Numbered from the stretch's first letter, positions 15,752-24,553 are shown. The stretch: DNA of 64,000 bases from Paenibacillus pinisoli (GCF_003605435.1 NZ_QXQB01000005.1:124001-188000); one strand, 5' to 3'. Notes: generated by a model not told the origin, from the sequence alone. Program-made: numbers and translations.

Positions 15752-17083
15752 CTACGTATTCAATTGAACGGCTGCCGTATAGCGGTTAGCCGGCACGCGC
15801 AAGCCCAGATTGCCGCGCAGCGTATCGGATTCATATTCGGTACGGAACAGCCCTCTCTCCTGCAGGATAGGAACAACCAGCTCAACGAAATCCTTCAGCC
15901 ATCCCGGCAGAGGCGGCGAGATGATAAAACCGTCGGCCGCTTCTTCCTCGTACCATTGCTGAATCAGGTCCGCGATCTTCTCCGGCGTGCCGATGAATGC
16001 TGTTCGCGGCGTTGCGGAACGGAGCGCAACCTGTCGCAGCGTCAAGCCATGCTCCTTCGCATAACGCTTGATTTTGTCCGTGCCGCTGCGGAAGCTGTTC
16101 GCTCCGATGTCTCCTAATTCAGGGAACGGATCGTCCAGCGGATATTGCCTGAAGTCGTGATGATCGAAGAAACGGCCTAGGTAATCCAGCGCTTTCTCGA
16201 TGCTGACCAGACCGGCAAGCTCTTCATACTTGCGCTCTGCCTCCTCCTGCGTGCGCCCGATAATGGGTCCTATTCCCGGAAGAATGACGATATCGTCCCT
16301 TGAACGTCCGGCAAGGACGGTCCGGTCTTTCACGTCCTTGTAGAAGGCCTTCGCCTCCTCAATCGTGTCATGCCCGGTGAAGACGGCGTCGGCGCTAAGA
16401 GCGGCAAGCCGTTTGCCGCTCTCCGAAGAGCCGGCTTGGAAGACGACAGGATGCCCCTGTCTGGAACGCGCAATGTTAAGCGGCCCCTCAATGGAGAAGT
16501 ACTTTCCTAGATGATTCAGCCGGTGAAGCTTATCCGGATTGAAGAAGACGCCGCTCTCCTTATCCCGGACGAAGGCATCGTCCTCCCATGAGTCCCACAG
16601 CCCGCGGACAACCTCCAGATACTCCTCGGCAATCTGGTAGCGCTCATCATGGGAAGGATGCTGAGCTTTGCTGTAATTTCGGGCAGAGCCCTCCAGCGGC
16701 GAAGTGACGATATTCCAGCCCGCGCGTCCGCCGCTAATATGGTCGATGGAGCCGAACTGCCTGGCGACGGTGAACGGCTCACTGTACGAACTGGACAGCG
16801 TTCCAACCAGACCGATATGGGTGGTTGCAGCCGCCAAAGCGGATAAGATCGTAATCGGTTCGAAGCGATTCAGGAAGTGCGGGATGGATTGCTCATTAAT
16901 GTACAGGCCGTCGGCAATGAACAGAAGATCGAATTTGCCAGCTTCCGCCGTCTGTGCCTGCTGCTTGTAGAACGGGAAGCTGACGCTGGCATCTGCCGGC
17001 ACATCAGGGTGGCGCCAACCGGATATATTGCCGCCAACGCCATGAATCAGCGCGCCCAGCTTCAGTAGCTTGCGGTTACCCAT
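15752..17083 (-). CDS. cmoJ: Flavin-dependent monooxygenase, NtaA/SnaA/YtnJ family
   Basis: A 443-residue bacterial luciferase-like FMNH2-dependent monooxygenase of the nitrilotriacetate/pristinamycin-synthase type. GALIHGVGGNISGWRHPDV at the start, FDLLFIADGLY, GRAGWNIVTSP, GHPVVFQAGSSESGKRLAA and the C-terminal DGFIISPPLPG are family hallmarks. The neighbours reproduce the B. subtilis ytmI operon, where the homolog YtnJ (CmoJ) helps oxidise N-acetyl-S-alkyl-cysteines. It is the last gene before a terminator and its start overlaps the acetyltransferase 3' end by 22 bases. No separate flavin reductase or RibR homolog is encoded here, so reduced flavin must come from elsewhere. Confidence 0.85.
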   Translation of the reverse strand: MGNRKLLKLGALIHGVGGNISGWRHPDVPADASVSFPFYKQQAQTAEAGKFDLLFIADGLYINEQSIPHFLNRFEPITILSALAAATTHIGLVGTLSSSYSEPFTVARQFGSIDHISGGRAGWNIVTSPLEGSARNYSKAQHPSHDERYQIAEEYLEVVRGLWDSWEDDAFVRDKESGVFFNPDKLHRLNHLGKYFSIEGPLNIARSRQGHPVVFQAGSSESGKRLAALSADAVFTGHDTIEEAKAFYKDVKDRTVLAGRSRDDIVILPGIGPIIGRTQEEAERKYEELAGLVSIEKALDYLGRFFDHHDFRQYPLDDPFPELGDIGANSFRSGTDKIKRYAKEHGLTLRQVALRSATPRTAFIGTPEKIADLIQQWYEEEAADGFIISPPLPGWLKDFVELVVPILQERGLFRTEYESDTLRGNLGLRVPANRYTAAVQLNT

Positions 17084-17607
17084 GAATATTCACTCCTTAG
17101 CGGAAGTCGGTAGCTTTTCACTATAGAATCGCCTTTAATAATATCCTTGTCGTACGCGCGCTGGAATCCAAGCCGCTCATACAGCTTAATGGCTGAGCTC
17201 ATCATGTCGTTGGTATGCAGATGAAGCGTCTCGGCTCCCCATTGCAGGGAAAGGTTGACGCTGGCGCGTATCAATGCCGTTGCAATTCCGTGTCCCCGCG
17301 CTTGCGTCGAGACGGCAAGCAGGCGCATAATCGGCGAATGGATGCCGAGCTCAGGCAGACCATACGCGGCTTCAGAAGAATCATACAGGAATACGCTGCC
17401 TACCGGCTCTCCCTCTAGCTCTGCTACGATTCTTGCTTTTACTTTCTCGCTAGTCACAGCATGCTTCATATCCTCCTGGTATTGCACCCAGCGGTCTTGC
17501 GGCAGATGCTGCTCGTACTGGCTATAGGCGTTCAGAATAATGGATTGAATGATCTCAGCATCGGTCTTCTCCGCTTCTCGTATGACGATACGGCCCAAGA
17601 CTCTCAC
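17062..17607 (-). CDS. snaB: GNAT N-acetyltransferase, SnaB (YtmI)-like, for S-alkyl-cysteine
   Basis: A GNAT-fold acetyltransferase: acceptor region at the N-terminus, beta-4 MRLLAVSTQARGHGIATALI carrying the acetyl-CoA Q/RxxGxG/A loop, and the late NDMMSSAIKLYERLGFQRAY. In B. subtilis, YtmI/SnaB acetylates S-(2-succino)cysteine or S-methyl-cysteine before monooxygenase attack, and this gene sits in the matching operon. The start is uncertain: GTG 17607 has AAAGG just upstream, TTG 17598 and TTG 17619 are alternatives, and none has an ideal ribosome-binding site. The product is about 181 residues from the chosen start. Confidence 0.78.
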   Translation of the reverse strand: MRVLGRIVIREAEKTDAEIIQSIILNAYSQYEQHLPQDRWVQYQEDMKHAVTSEKVKARIVAELEGEPVGSVFLYDSSEAAYGLPELGIHSPIMRLLAVSTQARGHGIATALIRASVNLSLQWGAETLHLHTNDMMSSAIKLYERLGFQRAYDKDIIKGDSIVKSYRLPLRSEYSWVTASY

Positions 17608-17657
17608 CTGCCTTTCCAAGTGTGGAGGAGACGCTGCTCCTGGAAATCGGAATCTTC

Positions 17658-18146
17658 TTATTGCTGCTTAGCGGCTGCTGCTTCCAGAGCAGTCTTGATT
17701 CTCGCGATCTGTCCCAGATGATTTTGCACATGAGAGGTGAAGGATTTCACGATGACAGGCAAATTGACCGTATCTCCTTTGGCGTTGATCCCGGTCTTCT
17801 CCCAATCCTCCGGCCGCAACCGGCGGAAAATCCCGCTGTTGTACTCCAGCAGCGACTGGAACAGCTTCAAGTACTCATGGACATTCCCTTCATTCGAGCG
17901 CTGCCCGGTTACCCATTCATCCTGGCTAAACGCTGGCAATCTGGCCGCAGAGCCGGATAAGATCTCCCTCAGCCGGAAAGCAATGACGACGCTATGATCG
18001 ACGAGATGGGCGATCACTTCCGTCACGCTCCACGATTCCGGTGCAGCTTTCCATATTAATTGATCATCCGTCCATCCTTGGACGGCCTCGCGAAGCTGCT
18101 CATGCGTATGCAGATAGGCTTCGATATCGACTGGCAATTGGCTCAT
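17658..18146 (-). CDS. DinB-fold metalloprotein, possible thiol-dependent enzyme
   Basis: A 162-residue four-helix protein of the DinB/YfiT superfamily. VTEVIAHLVDHSV and SFTSHVQNHLGQIARIK provide the spaced histidines expected to bind a divalent metal, and WTDDQLIWKAAPESWSV is the typical N-terminal signature. Members include bacillithiol S-transferases and mycothiol-dependent isomerases. The ATG overlaps the deacetylase stop (ATGA), placing it firmly inside the S-alkyl-cysteine operon, a position not occupied in the B. subtilis ytmI operon. A role in transferring or detoxifying a thiol released during salvage is inference. Confidence 0.8.
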   Translation of the reverse strand: MSQLPVDIEAYLHTHEQLREAVQGWTDDQLIWKAAPESWSVTEVIAHLVDHSVVIAFRLREILSGSAARLPAFSQDEWVTGQRSNEGNVHEYLKLFQSLLEYNSGIFRRLRPEDWEKTGINAKGDTVNLPVIVKSFTSHVQNHLGQIARIKTALEAAAAKQQ

Positions 18147-19330
18147 TGCGATACCTTCCCTTTCGTACTGGATTGTCTCGTGCGCGATAACCGGTTCAAG
18201 GCGTCTTCAGCAAGCTCTGCAAAAAAAGCGGCGCCAAGCGGCAAAGCTTTCTCGTCGACGTCGAACGCGGGATGATGCCATTCTTGCGGGCCATTCGTGC
18301 CAAGAAAAGCGAACAGTCCGGGCGTTTCTCTTAAGTAAAAGGCAAAATCCTCGCCCGCAAGCGAAGGCTGCGGCACAATCGGGGTAAGTCCGGCAGCAGT
18401 CGCCGCCTCACGGGCCGCTTCGGCCCATGCGCCATCATTCACTACGGCCGGCGGCCCTTCCAGCCATCGAACGCTTGCCTTGCCGCCGAAGGCTTGAGCT
18501 ACGCCTGTTGCGATCCCCTCGAAGCGCTCGCGGACTGTTGAACGCACTCGCTCGTCGAATGTGCGCAGCGTGCCGTCGAACACGGCTTTGCCCGGAATGA
18601 CATTCCACGCCGTGCCGCTGTTAAGGCGGGTCACGCTGACGACAGCGCTCTCCAGCGCGCCGACATTGCGGCTCACGATCGTCTGCAAAGCCGTAATAAT
18701 ATGGGCGGAGATGACAATCGTGTCCACGGAGGCTTCCGGCACTGCCGCATGGCTGCCCTTTCCCTCCACTTCTACAATAAATCCATCGGCCGCTGCCATA
18801 ATCGGTCCTTCCTTAATGCCGATTGTACCTACCGGCAGGTCGGGCTTATTATGCAGGCCGAATATGGCCTGCACACCTTCAAGCGCTCCGCTGGCAATGA
18901 CCTCCAGCGCCCCCTTCGCCTTCTCCTCCGCAGGCTGGAACAGGAAGCGAACCGTACCGGGCAATGAGCTCTCCCGTTCCTTGAGCAGGAAAGCCGTACC
19001 CAGCACTACAGCCGTATGGAAGTCATGGCCGCATGCGTGCATGCGGCCGGCAATGGCGGATGCGTACGGCAAGCCCGTCTCCTCATGAATGGGAAGCGCA
19101 TCGATATCCGCGCGAATGGCGATGAGAGGCCCTTCCTTGCTTCCGCCTACCTCGGCAACAATGCCGGTTCGCAGCGGGAACGGCACGATGCGTATGCCTG
19201 CCTCCTGCAATTGAGTGCGAATATATGCTGTCGTCTCTTCTTCCTCATGCGACAGCTCCGGATGGGCATGAAGATGCCGCCGGATTGCGATAAGCTGTTC
19301 CTGAATGGATTGTGCCGCGGATATGCTCAC
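18143..19330 (-). CDS. sndA: M20-family amidohydrolase, SndA/YtnL-like N-acetyl-cysteine deacetylase
   Basis: A 395-residue M20D amidohydrolase. HLHAHPELSHEE, MHACGHDFHTAVVLG (metal-binding cysteine and histidines), FQPAEEKAKGA (catalytic glutamate), GLHNKPDLPVGT and the late LAGEDFAFYL are all present. The family includes YtnL and YxeP of B. subtilis, which deacetylate N-acetyl-cysteine derivatives after monooxygenation. I chose GTG 19330 (VSISAAQSIQEQL) because AAGGAGG lies eight bases upstream. The longer TTG frame would place that ribosome-binding site inside the gene. Deacetylation completes cysteine release in the salvage route. Confidence 0.88.
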   Translation of the reverse strand: MSISAAQSIQEQLIAIRRHLHAHPELSHEEEETTAYIRTQLQEAGIRIVPFPLRTGIVAEVGGSKEGPLIAIRADIDALPIHEETGLPYASAIAGRMHACGHDFHTAVVLGTAFLLKERESSLPGTVRFLFQPAEEKAKGALEVIASGALEGVQAIFGLHNKPDLPVGTIGIKEGPIMAAADGFIVEVEGKGSHAAVPEASVDTIVISAHIITALQTIVSRNVGALESAVVSVTRLNSGTAWNVIPGKAVFDGTLRTFDERVRSTVRERFEGIATGVAQAFGGKASVRWLEGPPAVVNDGAWAEAAREAATAAGLTPIVPQPSLAGEDFAFYLRETPGLFAFLGTNGPQEWHHPAFDVDEKALPLGAAFFAELAEDALNRLSRTRQSSTKGKVSQ

Positions 19331-19367
19331 GTTGTATGCCTCCTTATGCTGTGGTGTCAACTGTCGA

Positions 19368-20375
19368 TTAGACAGTCTGCTCTGCCATTGCTTCCTTCAG
19401 CAGCGTGAATGACCGGGCACGCTGCTCGAACCCTCCGGCCGCAGAAGTCACGATAAACTCTTCAACGCCGTACTGACGGCCTAATTCAAGAATTCGGCTC
19501 CGCACCGAATCTTTGTCGCCTGTTGTGATATCAGCGGCCCGCACCTCTGCCGTGTAGGCCTCGCCTGCTTGCCGGGCGAACTCCTGCGCTTGCTCCTCCG
19601 TGCTGACGTTGACCGTCTTGCCGCTAGCCAGAGTGACCCGGACGCTTTTCAATTCGCCTGCGAGCGCAGCCGCTTCCTCTTCGGTATCCGCCGCAATAAC
19701 CGACAGTGCCAGAATGGGACGCGGAACAAATTTGCCCGTACGAATAAACCGGCTTCGGTATGTCTCGAAAGCCTTCTTCGCTGCAGCGGGATCATTGTTG
19801 ATGAACAGGGCGAACACATACGGCAATCCGCGTTCCGCAGCCAATTCCGCGCTGGCGACGCTTGTGCCCAGAATATAGACATCTGCCGGATGCTCCGGAA
19901 TCGGGCTCGCCTTCAACCCCGCAAGCGGATGGCCATCCGGCGCTGATCCGCTAATATACATCTCTACTTCAACCAGTTTATCGCTAAGCGATCTTGCGTC
20001 CTCTGTCCGCTGCAATGCTGAGGTCGAGCGCGGCAAGCCTCCCGGTGCGCGTCCGATGCCAAGCTCGACGCGCCCAGGCGCTAGCGAAGCCAGTACATTG
20101 AAGTTTTCCGCAACCTTGTAAGGGCTGTAATGCTGAAGCATCACGCCGCCCGATCCAATTGAAATCCGCTCAGTGCGCGCCAGCAGATAACCGATCAGCA
20201 CCTCCGGCGAAGAGCCTGCAAGCTGGGCGGAATCATGATGCTCCGATACCCAGAAGCGTTCATAGCCAAGCTCTTCGGCAAGCCTGGCCAGCTTCACGGT
20301 GTTCGCTAGCGCTTCGGCCGGAGTCTGTCCGGCAGAGGCGACGCTTTGATCGAGGATGCCTAGCTTTATCGCCAC
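19368..20375 (-). CDS. cmoO: Luciferase-like monooxygenase, YtmO (CmoO)-like
   Basis: A 335-residue single-chain luciferase-like protein: KLGILDQSVASAGQTPAEAL, RFWVSEHHDSAQLAGSSPEV, ISIGSGGVMLQHYSPYKVAENF and GRVELGIGRAPGG follow the YtmO/YvbT pattern. It starts at GTG 20375 with GGAGGAGGGAATTTAC before it. In the B. subtilis ytmI operon YtmO is the second flavin monooxygenase next to the cystine transporter genes, the same position as here. The exact reaction and its flavin partner cannot be read from sequence. Confidence 0.85.
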   Translation of the reverse strand: MAIKLGILDQSVASAGQTPAEALANTVKLARLAEELGYERFWVSEHHDSAQLAGSSPEVLIGYLLARTERISIGSGGVMLQHYSPYKVAENFNVLASLAPGRVELGIGRAPGGLPRSTSALQRTEDARSLSDKLVEVEMYISGSAPDGHPLAGLKASPIPEHPADVYILGTSVASAELAAERGLPYVFALFINNDPAAAKKAFETYRSRFIRTGKFVPRPILALSVIAADTEEEAAALAGELKSVRVTLASGKTVNVSTEEQAQEFARQAGEAYTAEVRAADITTGDKDSVRSRILELGRQYGVEEFIVTSAAGGFEQRARSFTLLKEAMAEQTV

Positions 20376-20390
20376 GTAAATTCCCTCCTC

Positions 20391-21143
20391 CTAGATAGAA
20401 TAAACACCGTCAGGCGTATATCGTTTCAGAAATTGCCGCGTCCGCTCTTCCTTCGGAAAATTGAATAGTTGGGCGGGTGTCCCCTCCTCCACAATAACGC
20501 CGTCATCCATAAAGATAATGTGGCTGGCCACATCCTGGGCGAACGCCATTTCATGCGTCACAATAATCATTGTGATGCCTTCCTTGGCAATCTTGCGTAT
20601 GACCGACAGCACCTCGCCCACCAGCTCCGGGTCAAGCGAGGATGTCGGCTCGTCGAGCAGGATAACCTTCGGATTCAGCGCAAGCGCCCGCGCAATGCCG
20701 ACACGCTGCTGCTGTCCGCCGGACAGCTGGCTGGGGTACGCGTCTAGCTTGTTCTCTAGGCCCACTTTCTTCAATAACGCGATGCTGCGCTCGCGTGCCT
20801 CTTCCTTCGGAACCTTTTGCACCACGACAAGTCCCTCCATCACATTCTCCAGCGCCGTTTTATGACGGAACAGATTGTATTGCTGGAATACCATTGCGGA
20901 TTGCTTGCGCAGCGTATGAATATCCGATTTGCTCGGCCGTTTGCACTGTACGGTGATGCCGTCAATTTCAATTTCTCCATCGCTTGGCCGCTCAAGGAAG
21001 TTGATGCAGCGAAGCAGCGTTGTTTTTCCCGAACCGCTCGGTCCTAAGATCGCCACGACCTGCCCCTTCTCCACGTTCACATCAATTCCTTTGAGCACGT
21101 GATGGCGTCCGAACGACTTCTGGATTTGCTTCAGCCTGATCAT
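20391..21143 (-). CDS. tcyN: Amino-acid ABC transporter ATPase, TcyN-like (L-cystine/S-alkyl-cysteine uptake)
   Basis: A 250-residue polar-amino-acid ABC ATPase with Walker A GPSGSGKTTLLRC, Q-loop MVFQQYNLFRHKTALENV, signature LSGGQQQRVGIARAL and Walker B VILLDEPTSSLDPEL. It matches TcyN of the B. subtilis TcyJKLMN system in context. Its ATG overlaps the stop of the TcyM-like permease gene. It drives uptake through the two-permease channel encoded upstream. Confidence 0.9.
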   Translation of the reverse strand: MIRLKQIQKSFGRHHVLKGIDVNVEKGQVVAILGPSGSGKTTLLRCINFLERPSDGEIEIDGITVQCKRPSKSDIHTLRKQSAMVFQQYNLFRHKTALENVMEGLVVVQKVPKEEARERSIALLKKVGLENKLDAYPSQLSGGQQQRVGIARALALNPKVILLDEPTSSLDPELVGEVLSVIRKIAKEGITMIIVTHEMAFAQDVASHIIFMDDGVIVEEGTPAQLFNFPKEERTRQFLKRYTPDGVYSI

Positions 21144-21850
21144 GCTACTCCACCCCGGTTATACAGATTGATTCGTTTTTCAATAACGGCGGTAATTCGC
21201 TCGATTAAGATCGTAAGTCCCCAATAAATGATTGCGGCTGCGATATAAGCCTCGAAAAACTTCCAGTTCGATGATGCGATGATTTGAGACTTGGCGTTAA
21301 TATCGACTACCGATACGGTGAAAGCAAGGGTCGTGCCATGCAGCATGTTAATGGTGCTGTTGGACAAGCTGGGCAGCAAAATCGCAAAAGCCTGGGGAAA
21401 TACGATACGCTTCATCGCTTGCCTCGTGGTCATGCCGATCGAATAAGCCGCTTCAAGCTGCCCTTTGTTAACCGCAAGCAGACCGGAGCGGATCACCTCC
21501 GACAAATAGGCGCCGGCAGTAATCGAAAACGAGATATACGCGAAGCCGATCATCGGAATCGAGACAGAGCGGAACGACCACCCAAGCTGTATAGCAAGCC
21601 CGTCAATCAGGTACGGCAATCCGAAATAGATAAGCAGCAGATGAGTCAGCATCGGCGTTCCTCGAATAAATGTCACATATGCCGCAGCGAGCCCATGCAG
21701 GACGGGCACCCGATAAATTCGGATCAGCGCAACCGACGTTCCAATCATCGTGCCGCAGCCCATAGCAACCGCTGTAATCATCAATGTCGTCGGGATTGCC
21801 GACAGTAATAGCGTGAATGCCGTCCATATAAAGGAAGGATCGAGCCTCAT
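21140..21850 (-). CDS. tcyM: Amino-acid ABC transporter permease, TcyM-like
   Basis: A 236-residue His/Glu/Gln/Arg/opine-family permease with about five transmembrane helices and the EAA loop GQLEAAYSIGMTTRQAMKRIV, the family's ATPase contact. FIRGTPMLTHLLLIYFGLP is the characteristic RGTP(L)xxQ region. It is coupled to both neighbours by ATGA overlaps, so it forms a heteromeric channel with the TcyL-like permease. Substrate assignment to cystine or S-alkyl-cysteines rests on operon context. Confidence 0.9.
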   Translation of the reverse strand: MRLDPSFIWTAFTLLLSAIPTTLMITAVAMGCGTMIGTSVALIRIYRVPVLHGLAAAYVTFIRGTPMLTHLLLIYFGLPYLIDGLAIQLGWSFRSVSIPMIGFAYISFSITAGAYLSEVIRSGLLAVNKGQLEAAYSIGMTTRQAMKRIVFPQAFAILLPSLSNSTINMLHGTTLAFTVSVVDINAKSQIIASSNWKFFEAYIAAAIIYWGLTILIERITAVIEKRINLYNRGGVA

Positions 21851-22632
21851 AATCTGGCCTCCTTGTTGCGAAGCTTAGCCGCGCCCGCCACTCTGCCGAA
21901 GATGGAGCCTTCTATCCTCCGCAGCCTTCGCTCGGCATCCGATGATTGCTCATGACGGAGCAGCCTTCGCTCCAGCCGGAAGAACAACCGCTCCAGCACA
22001 AAGCATATGATAAAGTAGAGAAGCGCCAGCGACAGATAGATTTCGGCGAATCGTTGCGACAGCGTGCCGATCGTCTGCGCTCTTCCCGTAATCTCCAATA
22101 TGCCTAGCGAGAAAGCCAGCGACGTATCCTTCAGATTGCCAAGCACGACATTGGCAAACACCGGGATGGAAATCGCCAGCGCTTGCGGCATCACAATGCG
22201 GATGAATGCCTGGTAGCCGTTCATTCCCATCGCATAGGCTGCCTCCACCTGTCCTCTGTCGACCGCCGTGACAGCACCGCGAATCACCTCTGAAATATAA
22301 GCCCCGCTATGAAGCGAATACGTTAGGATGACAAAAAACAAAGTCGGCGTCTTGCTCACATCGATGTGGGCCAGCTTCAGCAGCTCGGGCATGCCGTAAT
22401 AGAACAGGAACAGCTGGATTAGAATCGGCGTTCCCCGAAAAAAAGAAATATAGATGCGCGACAACCGCTGCAGCACCGGTACCCGGTACAGCTGAGGCAG
22501 CGCGACCAGCAGCCCGACAATCAAGCCGAAGAGGATCGAGCTGCCTACGATATAAAGCGTTATGCGCAGGGACGGCAGCAATCTGACAAAATATTCGAAT
22601 ACATAGGAGAATTCAAACGGATGTTGCCCCAT
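21847..22632 (-). CDS. tcyL: Amino-acid ABC transporter permease, TcyL-like
   Basis: A 261-residue permease of the same family as its neighbour. FFRGTPILIQLFLFYYGMP and the EAA loop GQVEAAYAMGMNGYQAFIRIV are visible. The C-terminal 30 residues form an unusually long, arginine-rich tail (LLRHEQSSDAERRLRR) not typical of these permeases. It is placed between the binding protein and the second permease, as in tcyJKLMN. Confidence 0.88.
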   Translation of the reverse strand: MGQHPFEFSYVFEYFVRLLPSLRITLYIVGSSILFGLIVGLLVALPQLYRVPVLQRLSRIYISFFRGTPILIQLFLFYYGMPELLKLAHIDVSKTPTLFFVILTYSLHSGAYISEVIRGAVTAVDRGQVEAAYAMGMNGYQAFIRIVMPQALAISIPVFANVVLGNLKDTSLAFSLGILEITGRAQTIGTLSQRFAEIYLSLALLYFIICFVLERLFFRLERRLLRHEQSSDAERRLRRIEGSIFGRVAGAAKLRNKEARL

Positions 22633-22684
22633 CTATCGTTTACACCCCACTTTCGGCAGCCCGGCTGGCGGACTGCCTGGCGCA

Positions 22685-23485
22685 TTATTTCGAGAAGTCT
22701 TGGCCCAGCCAATCCTCGCTCAGCTTTTTGAGCGTTCCGTCCGCTTTCAGCTCTTTGATTGCGCCGTCTACGGCATCGGCAAGCTTCTTGGAGTCCGCAT
22801 CGTCCTTGCGGAAGACGTACAGGATATTGCCTTCGTTCAATGATTCCCCTACGGTTTTCAGCTTGCCTTGCGGGTCCTTGATCGGCAGCAGGAAGTCCGC
22901 TCCGAGTGTGGCATAGACGCGGCCGGAAGTAATTTGGGCGACATCGTCGTTGGCATCGTTCTGCTGATACACGATATTGATGCCTTCCTTATGCTCTTTA
23001 TTGTAGTTTTCCAGAATTTGCGCCTGAGCGCTGGTCGGTCCGACAAGCACCTTCTTCCCGACCAGATCGTCCAAGGTTTGAATGGAGTCGTTATTGTCCG
23101 AAGCGACAATGATTTTGTTTCTCCAATAAGCGTAAGGCTCTTCATTGAACAGAAACTTCTCGACGCGCTCCGGATTTTTTTCGAAGAGGTGAGCGGCCAG
23201 ATCGACCTTCTTGGTCTCCAGGCTCAGCAGGATGTTAGAGAAATCCATCGTCTGAAATTCGAACTCGTAATTGTCCAGCCGTTTATCGATTTCACGCAGG
23301 AGCTCGACGTCAAAGCCGGTCAGCTTGTTTTTGTCGTCCAGGAAGGCGATTTGCTCAAAGTCATTGCCCGTACCGATAATAATTTTCTGGGCTCCGCTAG
23401 ATGAGGCGGGTTTGGATTCGCTTGAGCAAGCGGATGCCGCAAGCGTCAAGACGAGCGCTAAAGCAATAACGGATATTTTTCTCAA
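22685..23485 (-). CDS. Amino-acid ABC transporter binding lipoprotein, TcyJ/TcyK-like
   Basis: A 266-residue family-3 solute-binding lipoprotein. LRKISVIALALVLTLAASACSSE is a lipoprotein signal with lipobox AASAC. IIIGTGNDFEQIAFLDDKNKLTGFDVELLREI is the ligand-binding start, followed by VGKKVLVGPTSAQAQILENY. I chose TTG 23485, because GGAGG lies eight bases before it. B. subtilis has two such proteins (TcyJ and TcyK) while here there is one. It is the first gene of the salvage operon, directly downstream of a promoter with a LysR-type box. Confidence 0.88.
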   Translation of the reverse strand: MRKISVIALALVLTLAASACSSESKPASSSGAQKIIIGTGNDFEQIAFLDDKNKLTGFDVELLREIDKRLDNYEFEFQTMDFSNILLSLETKKVDLAAHLFEKNPERVEKFLFNEEPYAYWRNKIIVASDNNDSIQTLDDLVGKKVLVGPTSAQAQILENYNKEHKEGINIVYQQNDANDDVAQITSGRVYATLGADFLLPIKDPQGKLKTVGESLNEGNILYVFRKDDADSKKLADAVDGAIKELKADGTLKKLSEDWLGQDFSK

Positions 23486-23557
23486 GGCAGGTTCCTCCAA
23501 TGGGTTGTTATTAAACTCATAAATCCTACTGGTTAAGTGCGGTTTATGGCTGACCTA

Positions 23558-23587
23558 ACTTTAGCACTCGCCTTTCCAGGCGGTCAA
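23558..23587 (-). promoter_or_regulatory. Promoter of the cystine/S-alkyl-cysteine operon
   Basis: On the minus strand TTGACC (23582-23587) and TAAAGT (23558-23563) are separated by 18 bases, with the binding-protein TTG start about 72 bases downstream of the -10 box. A small inverted repeat CGCCT-TTCC-AGGCG lies in the spacer (23569-23582). Confidence 0.55.
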
Positions 23588-23598
23588 TCGGTCCCATA

Positions 23599-23613
23599 AT
23601 AGAGAAAATCTAT
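23599..23613 (-). promoter_or_regulatory. LysR-type regulator binding site (T-N11-A box)
   Basis: ATAGATTTTCTCTAT on the minus strand is an inverted repeat with the T-N11-A pattern of LysR-type activators. Its centre lies about 20 bases upstream of the -35 box, near -60, where such activators usually bind. The likely protein is the LysR regulator encoded next to it. Confidence 0.5.
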
Positions 23614-23644
23614 ACGACGATCTAATAATTTGATAGGAAATTCG

Positions 23645-24553
23645 TTACCTGGCCGATGCGGTCAATCCTTCCTTCCGAGCCGCCAGCTCTTTGCTGAATT
23701 CGGTGATAGCTGAGAAGAACAGAGCGTTTTTGCCATGGCAGGAGATCAGATTCGTCTGCAGCGAGATTCCCTCCGTATCCGGCAGCTTAATCGGAATCAG
23801 CTTGCCGTCGCGGATTTCCTGCTGAACGCTTTGGCTGGGCAGGAAGCTGATACCGGCCTTCTGTATGACCAGCTTCTTGGCCGTCTCTGAATTATCGACC
23901 AGAAATTGAATGTTCGGAGGGCCCTCCAAATTGCCGAATATCCGGTGGATACGCAGCCAGTCAAGCGCTCCGCATTCGAAGAACACAAGCGGCTGTGCCG
24001 CAATGTCTTCGATTGTGGGCCGTGCCCCTGTCAAGAATGGATGTCCTTCATAGACATACAGTCGTATGGGATCTTCGAAAAACTTCACCGATTGCAGATT
24101 GGGATGGCTGACGTTGCGAATGAAACCAATATCCGCTTCCTTATTGATAACCTTATGAATGATCTCATCCGTCGTGCCGGTAATGAGTTTGAAGTGAGTC
24201 TTCGGAAATCGGTCTTTTAATCTTGGCAGCAAATCGGGGATGATGTAATTGGATACGGACAACGTACTTCCGATACGAAGCTCTTCAGGCAGCGACTTCT
24301 TCTGATTCGTGTGCAGCTTCCCCTTCTGATAAGTCATCAGGATTTGCTGCGCGTAAGGCAGGAATCTGCGGCCTTCCTCCGTAATCTGAATTTGCTTGCC
24401 CATTCTGTCGAATACCTTGCAATTCAACTCCCGTTCAAGCGATTGAATGCGGGCCGTTACGGACGGCTGCGACAAGTAGAGCACTTCAGCCGCTTTATTG
24501 AAGCTTCCATAATGATTAATAAATACAAACGCTTCGATATTTTCCAAATTCAT
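23645..24553 (-). CDS. LysR-family regulator, YtlI/CysL-like activator of the salvage operon
   Basis: A 302-residue LysR-type regulator: winged-helix MNLENIEAFVFINHYGSFNKAAEVLYLSQPSVTARIQSLE, then a co-inducer domain starting ELRIGSTLSVSNYIIPDLLP. It is upstream of the cystine/S-alkyl-cysteine operon, where B. subtilis has YtlI, the activator of ytmI. There the regulator is divergent; here it is codirectional. I chose ATG 24553 (AGGAGG eight bases upstream) over GTG 24562, which overlaps the ribosome-binding site. It has its own consensus promoter and a leader terminator. The usual inducer of the family, a sulfur metabolite such as O-acetylserine, is not established here. Confidence 0.87.
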   Translation of the reverse strand: MNLENIEAFVFINHYGSFNKAAEVLYLSQPSVTARIQSLERELNCKVFDRMGKQIQITEEGRRFLPYAQQILMTYQKGKLHTNQKKSLPEELRIGSTLSVSNYIIPDLLPRLKDRFPKTHFKLITGTTDEIIHKVINKEADIGFIRNVSHPNLQSVKFFEDPIRLYVYEGHPFLTGARPTIEDIAAQPLVFFECGALDWLRIHRIFGNLEGPPNIQFLVDNSETAKKLVIQKAGISFLPSQSVQQEIRDGKLIPIKLPDTEGISLQTNLISCHGKNALFFSAITEFSKELAARKEGLTASAR

